Below, one piece after another: positions 6,605 through 14,305 of a stretch of 41,626 nt of DNA. Source of the DNA: JAVBOV01 sp031550205 (GTDB lineage: Bacteria > Pseudomonadota > Alphaproteobacteria > RF32 > CAG-239); contig JAVBOV010000047.1 in assembly GCA_031550205.1 (NCBI GenBank), forward strand, positions 1 through 41,626, given 5' to 3'. Position 1 is the first letter of the stretch. Every line of letters begins with the position of its first letter. The notes beneath the pieces are model-generated. The model was not told where the DNA came from, searched no databases, and saw nothing but the letters and a program-made list of their open reading frames with translations. Made by a program: the position numbers and the translations under genes.

Positions 6605-8014
6605 ATGTTTTTCATTCCGGATCGGTTAACAATTGAAGGTGGCAGCCCGGTAAGAGGCAGCATAGAAATCAGCGGCGCCAAAAACGCCATCTTAGGTTTA
6701 ATGGCTGCTGCCCTGCTTACCGATGAAAAAGTGACCCTGCATAATGTTCCGTACATTTCAGATGTTTTGGACATGGGGCATATCATGCGCGAATTGGGAG
6801 TAGATGTAAAATTTAATCCTGAAAAAAAAATTCTCAAGCTGCACGCCAAGAAGATTAAAAGTAATATTCTTTCTGAAAAAGCCATTAAGTTTCGCGCCAG
6901 TTATTACCTTTGGGGTTCTCTTCTGGCTCGTTTCAGACACACCAAAGAATTTGATTGTTTAAAAGTGCGCATTCCCGGAGGCTGTTCTTTCGGCGGCAAA
7001 CGCGCCACAGACTTTCATGAAAAACTCTTAAGAACAGTCTTTAATTGCAATATTCAAGAAGAAACGCTCAAAGAAAAGCCTCATCTTTGTTTTTATCTTC
7101 CGGCCAAAGAGCCTGAAAACAGCTGTCCGATTTATACCACGGCCAAAGTTTCTCACGGTGCAACCTTCCACTGGCTGTTATCTGTTGCCGGCTCAAAAAA
7201 CTTAAAAATGATGTATAATTCTTCTTTGGAGCCGGAGGTTTCCAATCTGGTTGATATGCTGCAAAAAATGGGCTTGAGTGTTCATGGCAGCGGTCAAACC
7301 GGTTTAATCTATAACGGCGGCAACAAAGGACTGCTTAAAGGCGGAGATTTTATTGTTATTCCCGACCGGCTTGAAGCCGCCAGCTATGCTTTGCTGGCCT
7401 TGGGCACTGGCGGTTTTATAACTCTTTGCGGCATAAACTATGAACATTGTTCTCCCTGGCTTTCTCAGTTAAAAAACCTTGGCTCAAGCGGCATCTATTA
7501 TTCTGAAGATAAAAATGAAATCATTTTAGACTTCAGAGAAAGAGAAAAATTTTCCGGTGTAACCATGCAGATGTCACCTTTTCCGGGCATGGAAACAGAC
7601 ATCCATCAGGTCTGGACGCCGATTTTAGCTTTGGCCGAAAGCAAGTCCACAATAGTAGACATTATCTGGCCGGGGCGCATTGGCCATCTTGAAGAAATGC
7701 AAAAGTTTGGTTTGAAAACATCGGTAAAACAAATAGATGTTGACGCCGGACAAGGTATAACCTATCAAGCCATGGTGGCCGAAATCACTCCTTCGGAGCT
7801 CCATCCTGCATCCGCTGTCGGCATGGACTTGCGCGGCACCATGGGCTTAATTGTTTTGGCTGCGATGGTCAAGGGCAAATCAACCATTGAAAAGCCGATG
7901 TTTGCCCTACGCGGTTATCCCAACTTAATAACCAACCTGCAGTCATTAGGGGTCAAGGTTAAAACCTCTCCTGCCGGAATCAATATAGAATCTCTGCCCC
8001 ATGCAAAAGTTTAG
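6605..8014 (+). CDS. MurA-family UDP-N-acetylglucosamine enolpyruvyl transferase (divergent)
   Basis: A member of the EPSP-synthase/MurA fold, whose best-known activity transfers enolpyruvate from PEP to UDP-GlcNAc, the first committed step of peptidoglycan synthesis. Key MurA residues are visible: the Lys-Asn pair in SGAKNAILGL, the Cys in IPGGCSFGGKR (the PEP and fosfomycin Cys position), the Asp in GMETDIHQVW, and Arg in GMDLRG and ALRGYP. At 469 aa it is about 40-50 residues longer than usual MurA, and the first third is divergent. AAGGAG (6593-6598) precedes ATG 6605. It overlaps the next gene by 14 nt, so the two are probably translationally coupled. I leave the symbol empty because a canonical murA may exist elsewhere. 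Confidence 0.82.
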   Translation: MFFIPDRLTIEGGSPVRGSIEISGAKNAILGLMAAALLTDEKVTLHNVPYISDVLDMGHIMRELGVDVKFNPEKKILKLHAKKIKSNILSEKAIKFRASYYLWGSLLARFRHTKEFDCLKVRIPGGCSFGGKRATDFHEKLLRTVFNCNIQEETLKEKPHLCFYLPAKEPENSCPIYTTAKVSHGATFHWLLSVAGSKNLKMMYNSSLEPEVSNLVDMLQKMGLSVHGSGQTGLIYNGGNKGLLKGGDFIVIPDRLEAASYALLALGTGGFITLCGINYEHCSPWLSQLKNLGSSGIYYSEDKNEIILDFREREKFSGVTMQMSPFPGMETDIHQVWTPILALAESKSTIVDIIWPGRIGHLEEMQKFGLKTSVKQIDVDAGQGITYQAMVAEITPSELHPASAVGMDLRGTMGLIVLAAMVKGKSTIEKPMFALRGYPNLITNLQSLGVKVKTSPAGINIESLPHAKV

Positions 8015-8816
8015 CTACCACACTCATACCGACTTTTCCGACGGCGCCAACACCATTGAAGAAATGCTGGCAGAGGCCGTTAAACTCGGCTGGAAAGAAA
8101 TCGGCATTTCAGATCATTTGATTATCCATAAGAATATAGATAAAAGCGAAGCGTACGGATACCCTCGTCAATATTACTTCAATAATTTTGCCAAAGCTCT
8201 GGAGATGAGCAATCGCCGGGTTGAAGAAATTAAGAAAGCAGCTAAAAGCCTTCCCATAAAAACATATGTTGGTTTTGAGATGGACTTTTTCACTTATCCC
8301 GGCTGGCTCGAAGAGTTTAAAAACTTCAAAAAGCAAACTAAGGCAGATTATCTGCAAAGCGGCAACCACAGCGTTTTTGATGAAGGCTGCAACAAAATCA
8401 CCGATTTGCACCTTTTTGCAGAGAAAAAGCCGTCCCCTGCCCAAAAGCAAGAATATGTTTCCAGACATTTTGATTTAGTGCGTCAGGCGGCTGCCAGTGG
8501 CTTATTTTCTTTTATTGCTCATTTGGACTACCCTCGCTGGGCAGGTCTTTGTGGTGAAGAAGATTTTTATGAAGAACGCATGGCCATTATCGAGGCTCTG
8601 GCTCAAAGCGGCACCGCTTTTGAACTCAGCACCAAAGGCTTAAGGAGTATCGGCGACTTTTACCCTGCTCGCTGGATGCTGGAAGAATTAAACAAGAGAA
8701 ATGTACCGGTCGTCATTTCCGACGATGCTCACCAAACCGGTCAACTCGGTTATGCCTTCGACCAAGCCGAGGCTCTGTTAAAAGAATTGAACTATAAAAA
8801 CCGCTTCAAATTATAA
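8001..8816 (+). CDS. PHP-domain phosphatase, histidinol-phosphatase type
   Basis: A 271-aa metal-dependent PHP phosphoesterase. The start reads SYHTHTDFSDG, with the metal-binding His7 and His9. Further expected ligands are visible in GISDHL, VGFEMDF, FIAHLDYPRW and SDDAHQTGQLG. This arrangement matches the HisK/HisJ-like branch, which removes phosphate from histidinol phosphate in histidine synthesis, but no his genes are nearby, so the substrate is uncertain. It overlaps the MurA-family gene by 14 nt, so co-expression is likely. The 73-bp AT-rich gap before rsmG contains no clear terminator. Confidence 0.83.
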   Translation: MQKFSYHTHTDFSDGANTIEEMLAEAVKLGWKEIGISDHLIIHKNIDKSEAYGYPRQYYFNNFAKALEMSNRRVEEIKKAAKSLPIKTYVGFEMDFFTYPGWLEEFKNFKKQTKADYLQSGNHSVFDEGCNKITDLHLFAEKKPSPAQKQEYVSRHFDLVRQAAASGLFSFIAHLDYPRWAGLCGEEDFYEERMAIIEALAQSGTAFELSTKGLRSIGDFYPARWMLEELNKRNVPVVISDDAHQTGQLGYAFDQAEALLKELNYKNRFKL

Positions 8817-8889
8817 TATCTTCCTCTTATCTGTTTATAAGTACCATAAAAATATTTTAAATTTTTTAAAAAAATATATAAATATTTCT

Positions 8890-9513
8890 ATGAGCACAGA
8901 AAAACCATCATATAATGTTTCACGTGAAACAATGTTGAAACTAAAATCTTATGAAGCCTCTCTTAACGAGTGGCAGCAAAAGTTCAACCTAGTCAGCCCC
9001 TCAACCATTCCTTTTGCCTGGGAGAGGCATTTTTTAGACTCCATGCAGCTTTTTGAACATATTCCATCAAACGCCAAATCGTTGGTGGATATTGGTTCCG
9101 GTGCCGGCTTTCCGGGAATGGTGCTGGCGATAATGGCTGCTGAAGCAACACCGTATTTAAAAGTGTTTTTGGTGGAAAGTGTTGTTAAAAAAACAGCGTA
9201 TTTAAAGCATGTGGCAGAACTGACCAAAACAAACATAATCGTTATTAACGACAGGGTTGAAAAAATATCTCAACCCAAGGCCGATGTAATAACCGCCAGA
9301 GCCCTGGCTTCTTTGGAAAAGCTTTTTGCCTTAACCGCAAACATTCGCCGCAAAGATACGCTCTGCTTGTTTCAAAAAGGCAAAAGTTATATGGAAGAAA
9401 TTCAAGAGGCTCAAAAACATTGGTCTTTTAATTATGAAGCCATTCCAAGCCAAACCAGTTCCGAGGGAGTAACCCTTAAAATTACAAACATTCACAGGAA
9501 AGGAGAAAAATAA
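8890..9513 (+). CDS. rsmG: 16S rRNA (guanine(527)-N(7))-methyltransferase RsmG (GidB)
   Basis: RsmG methylates N7 of G527 in 16S rRNA using S-adenosylmethionine. The 207-aa length is standard. The SAM-binding motif LVDIGSGAGFPG lies near residue 65, preceded by ERHFLDSMQL, a conserved family segment, and followed by VEKISQPKADVITARALA. The N-terminal codons contain an exact 16-bp parS palindrome (8916-8931) read as NVSRETM. The stop codon overlaps the parA start in TAATG, so translation is coupled. The order rsmG-parA-parB is conserved across many bacteria. Confidence 0.97.
   Translation: MSTEKPSYNVSRETMLKLKSYEASLNEWQQKFNLVSPSTIPFAWERHFLDSMQLFEHIPSNAKSLVDIGSGAGFPGMVLAIMAAEATPYLKVFLVESVVKKTAYLKHVAELTKTNIIVINDRVEKISQPKADVITARALASLEKLFALTANIRRKDTLCLFQKGKSYMEEIQEAQKHWSFNYEAIPSQTSSEGVTLKITNIHRKGEK
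8916..8931. promoter_or_regulatory. parS: parS site (perfect 16-bp palindrome)
   Basis: TGTTTCACGTGAAACA is a perfect palindrome and exactly fits the ParB-binding consensus. It lies inside the rsmG coding sequence, about 0.6 kb upstream of parA. ParB would load here and spread to organise origin segregation (family knowledge). Confidence 0.92.
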
Positions 9514-10292
9514 TGCCCAGAATAATCGCAATTGCCAACCGCAAGGGCGGTGTAGGCAAAACCACCACCACCGTAAATGTTGCCACTGCCATGGCTGCGG
9601 TCGGCAAAAAAGTTTTGGTAATAGACTTAGATCCGCAGGGTAATGCCTCAACCTCCATGGGGGTGGATAAAAAAGGCCGCATGGCTTCTTCCTATGAAGT
9701 TTTGCTTGGAGAAAAAAGATTGAGCGAAACCATTGTTTGGACGGCAGTTCCTAACTTTTCATTAATCCCCTCCTCTCCGGATTTAGCCGGCGCTGAAATT
9801 GAACTTATTGACGTTGAAAACCGTGAATACGCTCTTAAAAGCGCCCTTCGCCGTGAAGCGGTAAATTATGACTATGTCTTAATTGACTGCCCTCCGTCTT
9901 TAAATCTGGTCACCATCAACGCCCTTGTTGCCGCCGATGCGGTAATTGTGCCGTTACAATGTGAATTTTTGGCGCTTGAAGGCATTACCGATTTAATTAA
10001 AAACATCAACCTGATTAAGAAAAACTTCAACCCCAAACTGGAACTGCAGGGCGTGGTCTTAACCATGTATGACCGCCGCAACAACCTTTCACAAATGGTT
10101 GAAGATGATGTTAGAAACTACTTTGGCAAAAAAGTTTACCAAACCGTAATTCCGAGAAACGTCCGCATATCCGAAGCCCCTTCCCACGGCAAGCCGGTTT
10201 TGCTGTATGACTTTGGCTGCTCCGGTTCGCAGGCCTACATCAGCCTGACCGGAGAAGTATTAAAAAGAGAAAAGGAACTGTTAGCATGTTAG
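9513..10292 (+). CDS. parA: Chromosome partitioning ATPase ParA (Soj)
   Basis: ParA is the deviant-Walker ATPase that moves ParB-parS complexes and so separates newly replicated origins. It is 259 aa. The deviant Walker A KGGVGKTTTT (near residue 11) has the signature Lys. Walker A' is DLDPQGNAS, and Walker B is VLIDCPPSL. The C-terminus includes IPRNVRISEAPSHGKP, a conserved ParA/Soj motif. A strong ribosome-binding site (AGGAAAGGAG, 9495-9504) precedes ATG 9513, which overlaps the rsmG stop by one base. It overlaps parB by 7 nt. Confidence 0.98.
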   Translation: MPRIIAIANRKGGVGKTTTTVNVATAMAAVGKKVLVIDLDPQGNASTSMGVDKKGRMASSYEVLLGEKRLSETIVWTAVPNFSLIPSSPDLAGAEIELIDVENREYALKSALRREAVNYDYVLIDCPPSLNLVTINALVAADAVIVPLQCEFLALEGITDLIKNINLIKKNFNPKLELQGVVLTMYDRRNNLSQMVEDDVRNYFGKKVYQTVIPRNVRISEAPSHGKPVLLYDFGCSGSQAYISLTGEVLKREKELLAC

Positions 10293-11203
10293 AAAACAAT
10301 AAAAGAAAAAGTCTGGGCCGCGGCCTCAACGCTTTGCTTGGCGAAGACGACATCAGTTTTGAAAGTCTGGAAAGCTCCGCTCAGCAAGATGCCAAAACCG
10401 TAGACATCAACCGCATTCGTCCCAGCCGTTTCCAGCCCCGTACCGAGTTTGACGAAGAGGCCCTTAATGCTCTGGTGCAGTCTATTAAAGAAAAGGGCGT
10501 TTTGCAGCCGCTGATTGTCAGAAGAAAAGGGCAGGAGTATGAAATTATCGCCGGCGAACGTCGTTGGCGCGCCTCCAAAGCTGCCGGTTTAATAGAGGTT
10601 CCGGTAATTGAAAAAGACTTGAGCGACAAAGAGGTCTTAGAGGTCGCCTTGGTTGAAAATCTGCTTCGTGAAAACCTGTCGGCCATTGAAGAAGCCGAAG
10701 CCTTTCAACAATTGATGAAAGAGTTCTCTCACACCCAGGAAGCCATCAGCCAGATTGTCGGCAAGTCTCGCAGCCACGTGGCCAACATGTTAAGGCTTTT
10801 AACTCTGCCGGATGATGTTAAGAAGCTGGTTAAGGAAAACAAGCTTTCTGCTGGTCATGCCAAAGTTTTGGTCGGCTTGGATAACGCCGCCGAACTCGCA
10901 CAAAAAGTTATAAAGAAAGATCTAAGCGTGCGCGCTGTTGAAGACATGGCTTCCAAAATCAAAAATCCAAAATCAAAAATCAAAAACCATAAAGATGGCG
11001 ATGTTGAAGATCTGGAAAAAGACTTAAAAGAGGCTTTGGGCTTAAGAATTTCCATCTCTCCTAGCAAAAACGGCGGCGGCAAAGTTGTTTTGCAATATGC
11101 CTCCGTTGCCGAACTTGATATGATAATTGATATTTTACAGCAAAAAAACGGTGTATTTAAAGCTCCGGCCACCAATGATAAGTTTACAATGAAAGTGATA
11201 TAA
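10286..11203 (+). CDS. parB: Chromosome partitioning protein ParB
   Basis: ParB is the CTP-dependent clamp that binds parS and spreads on DNA. It is 305 aa. The N-terminal RKSLGRGLNALLG is the usual ParA-stimulating segment. The CTP-binding ParB/Srx domain contains GVLQPLIVR and AGERRWRA (near residues 71-100), followed by the helix-turn-helix parS-binding domain with SQIVGKSRSHVANMLRLL. A C-terminal dimerisation domain ends the protein. The linker before that domain (residues about 223-235) is made by five 7-bp repeats (10954-10988) and reads SKIKNPKSKIKN. The stop codon directly abuts the next start, so the Cys-rich protein is co-transcribed. Confidence 0.98.
   Translation: MLENNKRKSLGRGLNALLGEDDISFESLESSAQQDAKTVDINRIRPSRFQPRTEFDEEALNALVQSIKEKGVLQPLIVRRKGQEYEIIAGERRWRASKAAGLIEVPVIEKDLSDKEVLEVALVENLLRENLSAIEEAEAFQQLMKEFSHTQEAISQIVGKSRSHVANMLRLLTLPDDVKKLVKENKLSAGHAKVLVGLDNAAELAQKVIKKDLSVRAVEDMASKIKNPKSKIKNHKDGDVEDLEKDLKEALGLRISISPSKNGGGKVVLQYASVAELDMIIDILQQKNGVFKAPATNDKFTMKVI
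10954..10988. repeat. 7-bp tandem repeat (NAAAATC family), inside parB
   Basis: Five exact-period heptamers: CAAAATC, AAAAATC, CAAAATC, AAAAATC, AAAAACC. They are in frame in the ParB linker. Five units are 35 bp, not a multiple of 3, so gain or loss of a single unit would break the frame. Confidence 0.92.
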
Positions 11204-11464
11204 ATGGACATTTTAGCAAAAATGCGTGAGGTTTGCGCAAAAGAAGGTTTTTTTGAAACCAAAAACATCGAAAAAATTGCCCGCGCCAAATTAATGATGT
11301 TTGGCGAAGCGGAGTGGTACCGCTGCCCGTGCGACGGCAATAATCCGGCTCGCTCCTGCATTTCGGAGCTTTGCAAAAAAGACATTGCCGAGAAGGGTGT
11401 TTGCCATTGCAATTGCTACAGCAAAAACCAAACCGAAGAAACCTTTCCCCTTTGCGGAAAGTAA
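11204..11464 (+). CDS. Small Cys-rich protein resembling the ferredoxin-thioredoxin reductase catalytic chain
   Basis: An 86-aa protein that probably binds an iron-sulfur cluster. It has nine Cys, eight of them at 41, 43, 52, 57, 67, 69, 71 and 84. The arrangement CPC-x8-C-x4-C-x9-CHC-x-C resembles the CPC...CPC...CHC layout of the FTR catalytic subunit, whose [4Fe-4S] cluster sits beside a redox-active disulfide. The spacing is not identical, so this is a relative and not a canonical FTR. The N-terminal 38 residues look helical. ATG 11204 follows the parB stop without a gap, and a strong terminator closes the operon 36 bp downstream. Its role next to parAB is unknown. Confidence 0.72.
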   Translation: MDILAKMREVCAKEGFFETKNIEKIARAKLMMFGEAEWYRCPCDGNNPARSCISELCKKDIAEKGVCHCNCYSKNQTEETFPLCGK

Positions 11465-11500
11465 TCTTTCGCTGCCCACCGGCCACTGACCCTGTCCGCT

Positions 11501-11530
11501 AAAAAGCTCTTCAGCCCGAAGAGCTTTTTT
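11501..11530 (+). terminator. Strong Rho-independent terminator ending the par operon
   Basis: A 12-bp perfect stem (AAAAAGCTCTTC / GAAGAGCTTTTT) with loop AGCCC, running into T7. It ends transcription of the mnmE-to-parB gene run. Confidence 0.92.
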
Positions 11531-11616
11531 TAATCATATTTTTACCAAATGTTTATAGTCTGCCTAATATAGATATTTTAGGTAAAAAGATTCTGGATTT
11601 TCCGGTAAAAGTAGCT

Positions 11617-11650
11617 ATAATCAAAAATCTAAAATCCAAAATCTAAAATT
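11617..11650. repeat. 7-bp tandem repeat (NAAAATC family), intergenic
   Basis: About 4.8 units (ATAATCA, AAAATCT, AAAATCC and similar), 40 bp upstream of the nuclease-domain gene at 11690. The 225-bp gap 11465-11689 otherwise holds only the terminator. Confidence 0.9.
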
Positions 11651-11689
11651 TGCATTATCGTAATAAATTTTTAATCGGGAAACGCAGAT

Positions 11690-12598
11690 ATGGCATTTTT
11701 AAAGAAGTTCTTGTTAGGTTTTACGGCACTTGGTCTTATTCTTATGGGCGGCGCCGGCACCCAAAGCTCCAGTTCTTTAATGCAGGGTGGCGGATTCATA
11801 GGCTTAATCATCGGCCTTGTGGTTCTTTATATCTTTGCCAAAATGGCCTGGCGCGCCATGGGCTGTCTTCCGTCTTTTTTAATAATCTCCGGTGTTCTGG
11901 CCTTCATTCTTTATGCCATCGGCGCTTTCAACCAAGGGGTGCATGGCGTCGGCCCTTCAATCCGCAGTTTTTTGGGTCAGCAGTCTTCCGGTCAGCAGTA
12001 TAATTCTTTGGGAGTGGGCGGCGCCTTAACTTCTGAAAACTTTTCCGACCCCGGCCGCCCGGCTGAAAGTTCTGGCGGTTTTTTCAAAAAAGCTGAAAAA
12101 TCCCAAAATATAGAAGATTTTCCCATAATCTCCTCGCCGGCCCGCGTCATCAGCGGCGATACCTTGGAAATCGGCGGCGGATATCTCACGCTTTACGGCA
12201 TAGATGCCCCGGAAATCAATCAAACCTGCGCCGATAAAATGGGTCGTTCTTATAACTGCGGCGCCAAGGCCACCGCCTGGCTGAAAAGCTGGATACAAAA
12301 CTACGCTCTCAATTGCCGCATTATGAAGGCTTACCCCAACGGCAGCATGCAGGGAACCTGTTTGCTGGGCGAATATGACCTCGGTGCTGCACTGGTTCAA
12401 AACGGCTGGGCTGTAGCCGACACCAAACAAACGGACATCTACCTGCCATACCAACTGGAGGCTCAGGCCAAAGGTCAGGGCTTGTGGCAGGGAGAGTTTT
12501 ATATGCCCTGGGATTGGGTTAAAGCTCAAAACGCCAAGGTTAAAATTAAAGTGATTAAAGAAAAACCAAAGAGAAGGTCAATCCTTGATCCAATTTAA
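11690..12598 (+). CDS. Membrane-anchored staphylococcal-nuclease-like (thermonuclease family) protein
   Basis: A 302-aa protein with two or three hydrophobic segments in the first 90 residues (about 7-22, 35-50 and 62-80), then a low-complexity Ser/Gly/Gln linker, then a C-terminal SNase-like domain from about residue 147. That domain starts ARVISGDTLEIGGGYLTL and continues LYGIDAPEINQTC, the standard opening of thermonuclease-family domains, and includes a GQGLWQGEF segment. It has four Cys that could form disulfides outside the cytoplasm. SNase domains can cleave nucleic acids, but the catalytic Arg/Glu set is not secure by eye, so activity is inferred. It overlaps tsaE by 14 nt. Confidence 0.8.
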   Translation: MAFLKKFLLGFTALGLILMGGAGTQSSSSLMQGGGFIGLIIGLVVLYIFAKMAWRAMGCLPSFLIISGVLAFILYAIGAFNQGVHGVGPSIRSFLGQQSSGQQYNSLGVGGALTSENFSDPGRPAESSGGFFKKAEKSQNIEDFPIISSPARVISGDTLEIGGGYLTLYGIDAPEINQTCADKMGRSYNCGAKATAWLKSWIQNYALNCRIMKAYPNGSMQGTCLLGEYDLGAALVQNGWAVADTKQTDIYLPYQLEAQAKGQGLWQGEFYMPWDWVKAQNAKVKIKVIKEKPKRRSILDPI

Positions 12599-13040
12599 AA
12601 CCATAAGCGAAGAACAAACTGCAAAGATTGCTGCCCAAATAGCATCTGTTGCCAAAGCCGGAGATACTTTTGCGCTTTTCGGAACCCTGGGCGCCGGCAA
12701 AAGCGTTTTCTGCCGCTCGTTTGTGCAAAGCCTGACCGGTGCCGAAGAGGTTCCCAGCCCCACCTTTACTCTGGTTCAGGGCTACCTGGCCAAAGATTTT
12801 GAAATTTTCCATTTTGACCTGTACCGCCTTAAAACGCCGGAAGAAATTTTTGAACTGGGCATGGAAGACGCTCTGGCGGAAGGCGTTTGTTTGATAGAAT
12901 GGCCTGAAAAAATGGGCAATTATCTGCCCAAAAACATTTTTAAGGTGGAAATTGAAATTGTTGAAGGCGATAAGCGCCTAATTACAATTTCCAGCAAAGA
13001 TTCAGATAAAGAGAAGAGGCTCAAAAGATATGAGCAATAA
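12585..13040 (+). CDS. tsaE: tRNA threonylcarbamoyladenosine biosynthesis ATPase TsaE
   Basis: TsaE is the ATPase partner of TsaB-TsaD in making t6A at position 37 of ANN-decoding tRNAs. The 151-aa length is typical. Walker A is GTLGAGKSVFCRSF near residue 33. Conserved family segments SPTFTLVQGY, FHFDLYRL and LIEWPEKMG follow. The chosen start is TTG 12585, giving MIQFKT; GAAGG (12573-12577) lies 7 bp upstream and no ATG fits. The start is inside the 3' end of the preceding gene and the stop overlaps hprK by 11 nt, so the three genes are tightly packed. Confidence 0.93.
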   Translation: MIQFKTISEEQTAKIAAQIASVAKAGDTFALFGTLGAGKSVFCRSFVQSLTGAEEVPSPTFTLVQGYLAKDFEIFHFDLYRLKTPEEIFELGMEDALAEGVCLIEWPEKMGNYLPKNIFKVEIEIVEGDKRLITISSKDSDKEKRLKRYEQ

Positions 13041-13470
13041 TCCCAAATTCCTCCACGCCACCTGCATCAGCCATAAAGGCAAGGGCATTTTAATCACCGG
13101 TAAATCCGGCTCCGGAAAATCGGATTTGGCCTTAAGAATGATAATGAACAAGGGCGCCAAGCTTGTCTCAGATGATATAACAAACACATCAATAATCCAA
13201 AATCCAAAATCCAAAATCCAAAATCTAATATCCTCTCCTCCCGAAAACATAAAAGGCTTGTTGGAGGTTCGCGGCGTCGGCATCATAAAGCTTCCGTTTG
13301 TAAAGAAAGTCAAAACAAGTCTGATAATTGAACTGGTTGAACAAGTTGAAAGAATGCCGGAGGCCGAATATGCCGAAATTGAAGGCATAAAAATCCGCAA
13401 ACTGAAACTTTTCCCCTTTGAGTGCTCAAGTTTAGATAAGATTCTTGCATTTCTGAAATTAGAAGATTAA
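13030..13470 (+). CDS. hprK: HPr kinase/phosphorylase, minimal C-terminal-domain form
   Basis: A 146-aa homologue of the HprK catalytic domain, which phosphorylates HPr of the phosphotransferase system. It has the P-loop GKSGSGKSDLALR (near residues 24-36), LVSDDI in the Walker B position, and the family signature LEVRGVGI. The N-terminal domain of Gram-positive HprK is absent, as is usual in alphaproteobacteria. Residues about 55-66 (SIIQNPKSKIQN) are made by a 7-bp repeat inserted between the LVSDDI strand and the PPENIKGLLEVRG segment, where other family members carry a short loop. No ptsH or EIIA gene is visible nearby, although such genes often neighbour hprK. Confidence 0.88.
   Translation: MSNNPKFLHATCISHKGKGILITGKSGSGKSDLALRMIMNKGAKLVSDDITNTSIIQNPKSKIQNLISSPPENIKGLLEVRGVGIIKLPFVKKVKTSLIIELVEQVERMPEAEYAEIEGIKIRKLKLFPFECSSLDKILAFLKLED
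13194..13230. repeat. 7-bp tandem repeat (NAAAATC family), inside hprK
   Basis: Four ATCCAAA units followed by ATCTAAT and a degenerate end, in frame in hprK. It is the most homogeneous array in the window. Confidence 0.92.
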
Positions 13471-13503
13471 TCTGAAAGCAATTATCACAACGGGAATTGT
13501 AAA

Positions 13504-14295
13504 ATGATTTTTGCAAAAATTGAAAATTTTCTAAGACGACAGGGCAAAACCCTGGTCACCTTCATCAACCGCTTGGGCGAGCTTAGCATCTTTGTGGCGC
13601 AGAGCATTTATCACTGCGTAACTCCGCCCTTTTATTTTAAGCTGCTCGGCAAACAAATCATCGATATCGGCTTTTATTCTCTGCCGGTTGTGGGCTTAAC
13701 CACCATCTTTGCCGGCATGGTCATTGCCCTGCAGAGTTACTCCGGCTTTGCCCGTTTTGGCGCTGAAAGCGTAGTTTCTTCGGTGGTGCTCATTTCCGTC
13801 ACCCGCGAGCTTGCCCCGGTGCTTTCCGGTTTAATGGTTGCCGGCCGCATTGGCGCTGCCATGGCCGCTGAAATAGGCACCATGCGCGTAACCGAGCAAA
13901 TTGACGCCCTAACCACCTTGGCCACCAACCCTTTCAAATACCTGATTGCACCGCGCATCATTGCCGGTATCATCGTTCTTCCTGCCCTGGTGTTTATCGG
14001 CGATATCATCGGCATCTTCGGCGGTTATGTGGTCGGCGTATATAAGCTTGATTTCAACTCGGCCAATTACATCAAGTCCACCTGGCAAAATCTGGAAAGC
14101 ATAGACGTTGTTTCCGGCCTGGTCAAAGCCGGTGTTTTCGGCTTTATCGTAACCTTAATGGGCTGTTATAACGGTTATAAATCCAAAGGCGGCGCCCAGG
14201 GCGTGGGCGAAGCCACCACCAACGCGGTGGTTTCCGCCTCCATCTTAATTTTGGTGTTCAATTACATCTTAACCGAAATGTTCTTCTCTAAATAG
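13504..14295 (+). CDS. mlaE: MlaE-family ABC transporter permease (phospholipid transport)
   Basis: The inner-membrane permease of an Mla-type ABC system that moves phospholipids between inner and outer membranes. The 263-aa length is standard. The N-terminal amphipathic part precedes about five membrane spans. The signature LAPVLSGLMVAGRIGAAMAAEIGTM is split by position: SGLMVAGRIGAAMAAEIG lies near residues 102-119, and EQIDALTTLATNP follows, both diagnostic of MlaE. It is followed 10 bp later by mlaF. No MlaD or MlaA gene is present in the window, so the substrate-binding part must be encoded elsewhere. Confidence 0.95.
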   Translation: MIFAKIENFLRRQGKTLVTFINRLGELSIFVAQSIYHCVTPPFYFKLLGKQIIDIGFYSLPVVGLTTIFAGMVIALQSYSGFARFGAESVVSSVVLISVTRELAPVLSGLMVAGRIGAAMAAEIGTMRVTEQIDALTTLATNPFKYLIAPRIIAGIIVLPALVFIGDIIGIFGGYVVGVYKLDFNSANYIKSTWQNLESIDVVSGLVKAGVFGFIVTLMGCYNGYKSKGGAQGVGEATTNAVVSASILILVFNYILTEMFFSK

Positions 14296-14305
14296 GCTGA
14301 AAACC

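Noticed and set aside
6822..6830. A9 tract in the MurA-family gene as a slippage site
   Set aside because: The alternative frames do not meet a stop within a few codons and no shorter product makes sense; such tracts are expected in an AT-rich genome.
8832..8840. DnaA-box-like TTATAAACA upstream of rsmG
   Set aside because: A single one-mismatch site in an AT-rich gap, without the clustering seen at 307-747.
11650..12003. Open frame overlapping the start of the nuclease-domain gene
   Set aside because: A shifted frame of the real gene at 11690, rich in unlikely His/Arg runs and without a family.
13194..13230. Short repeats as a CRISPR array
   Set aside because: Units are 7 bp without spacers, and no cas gene is present.
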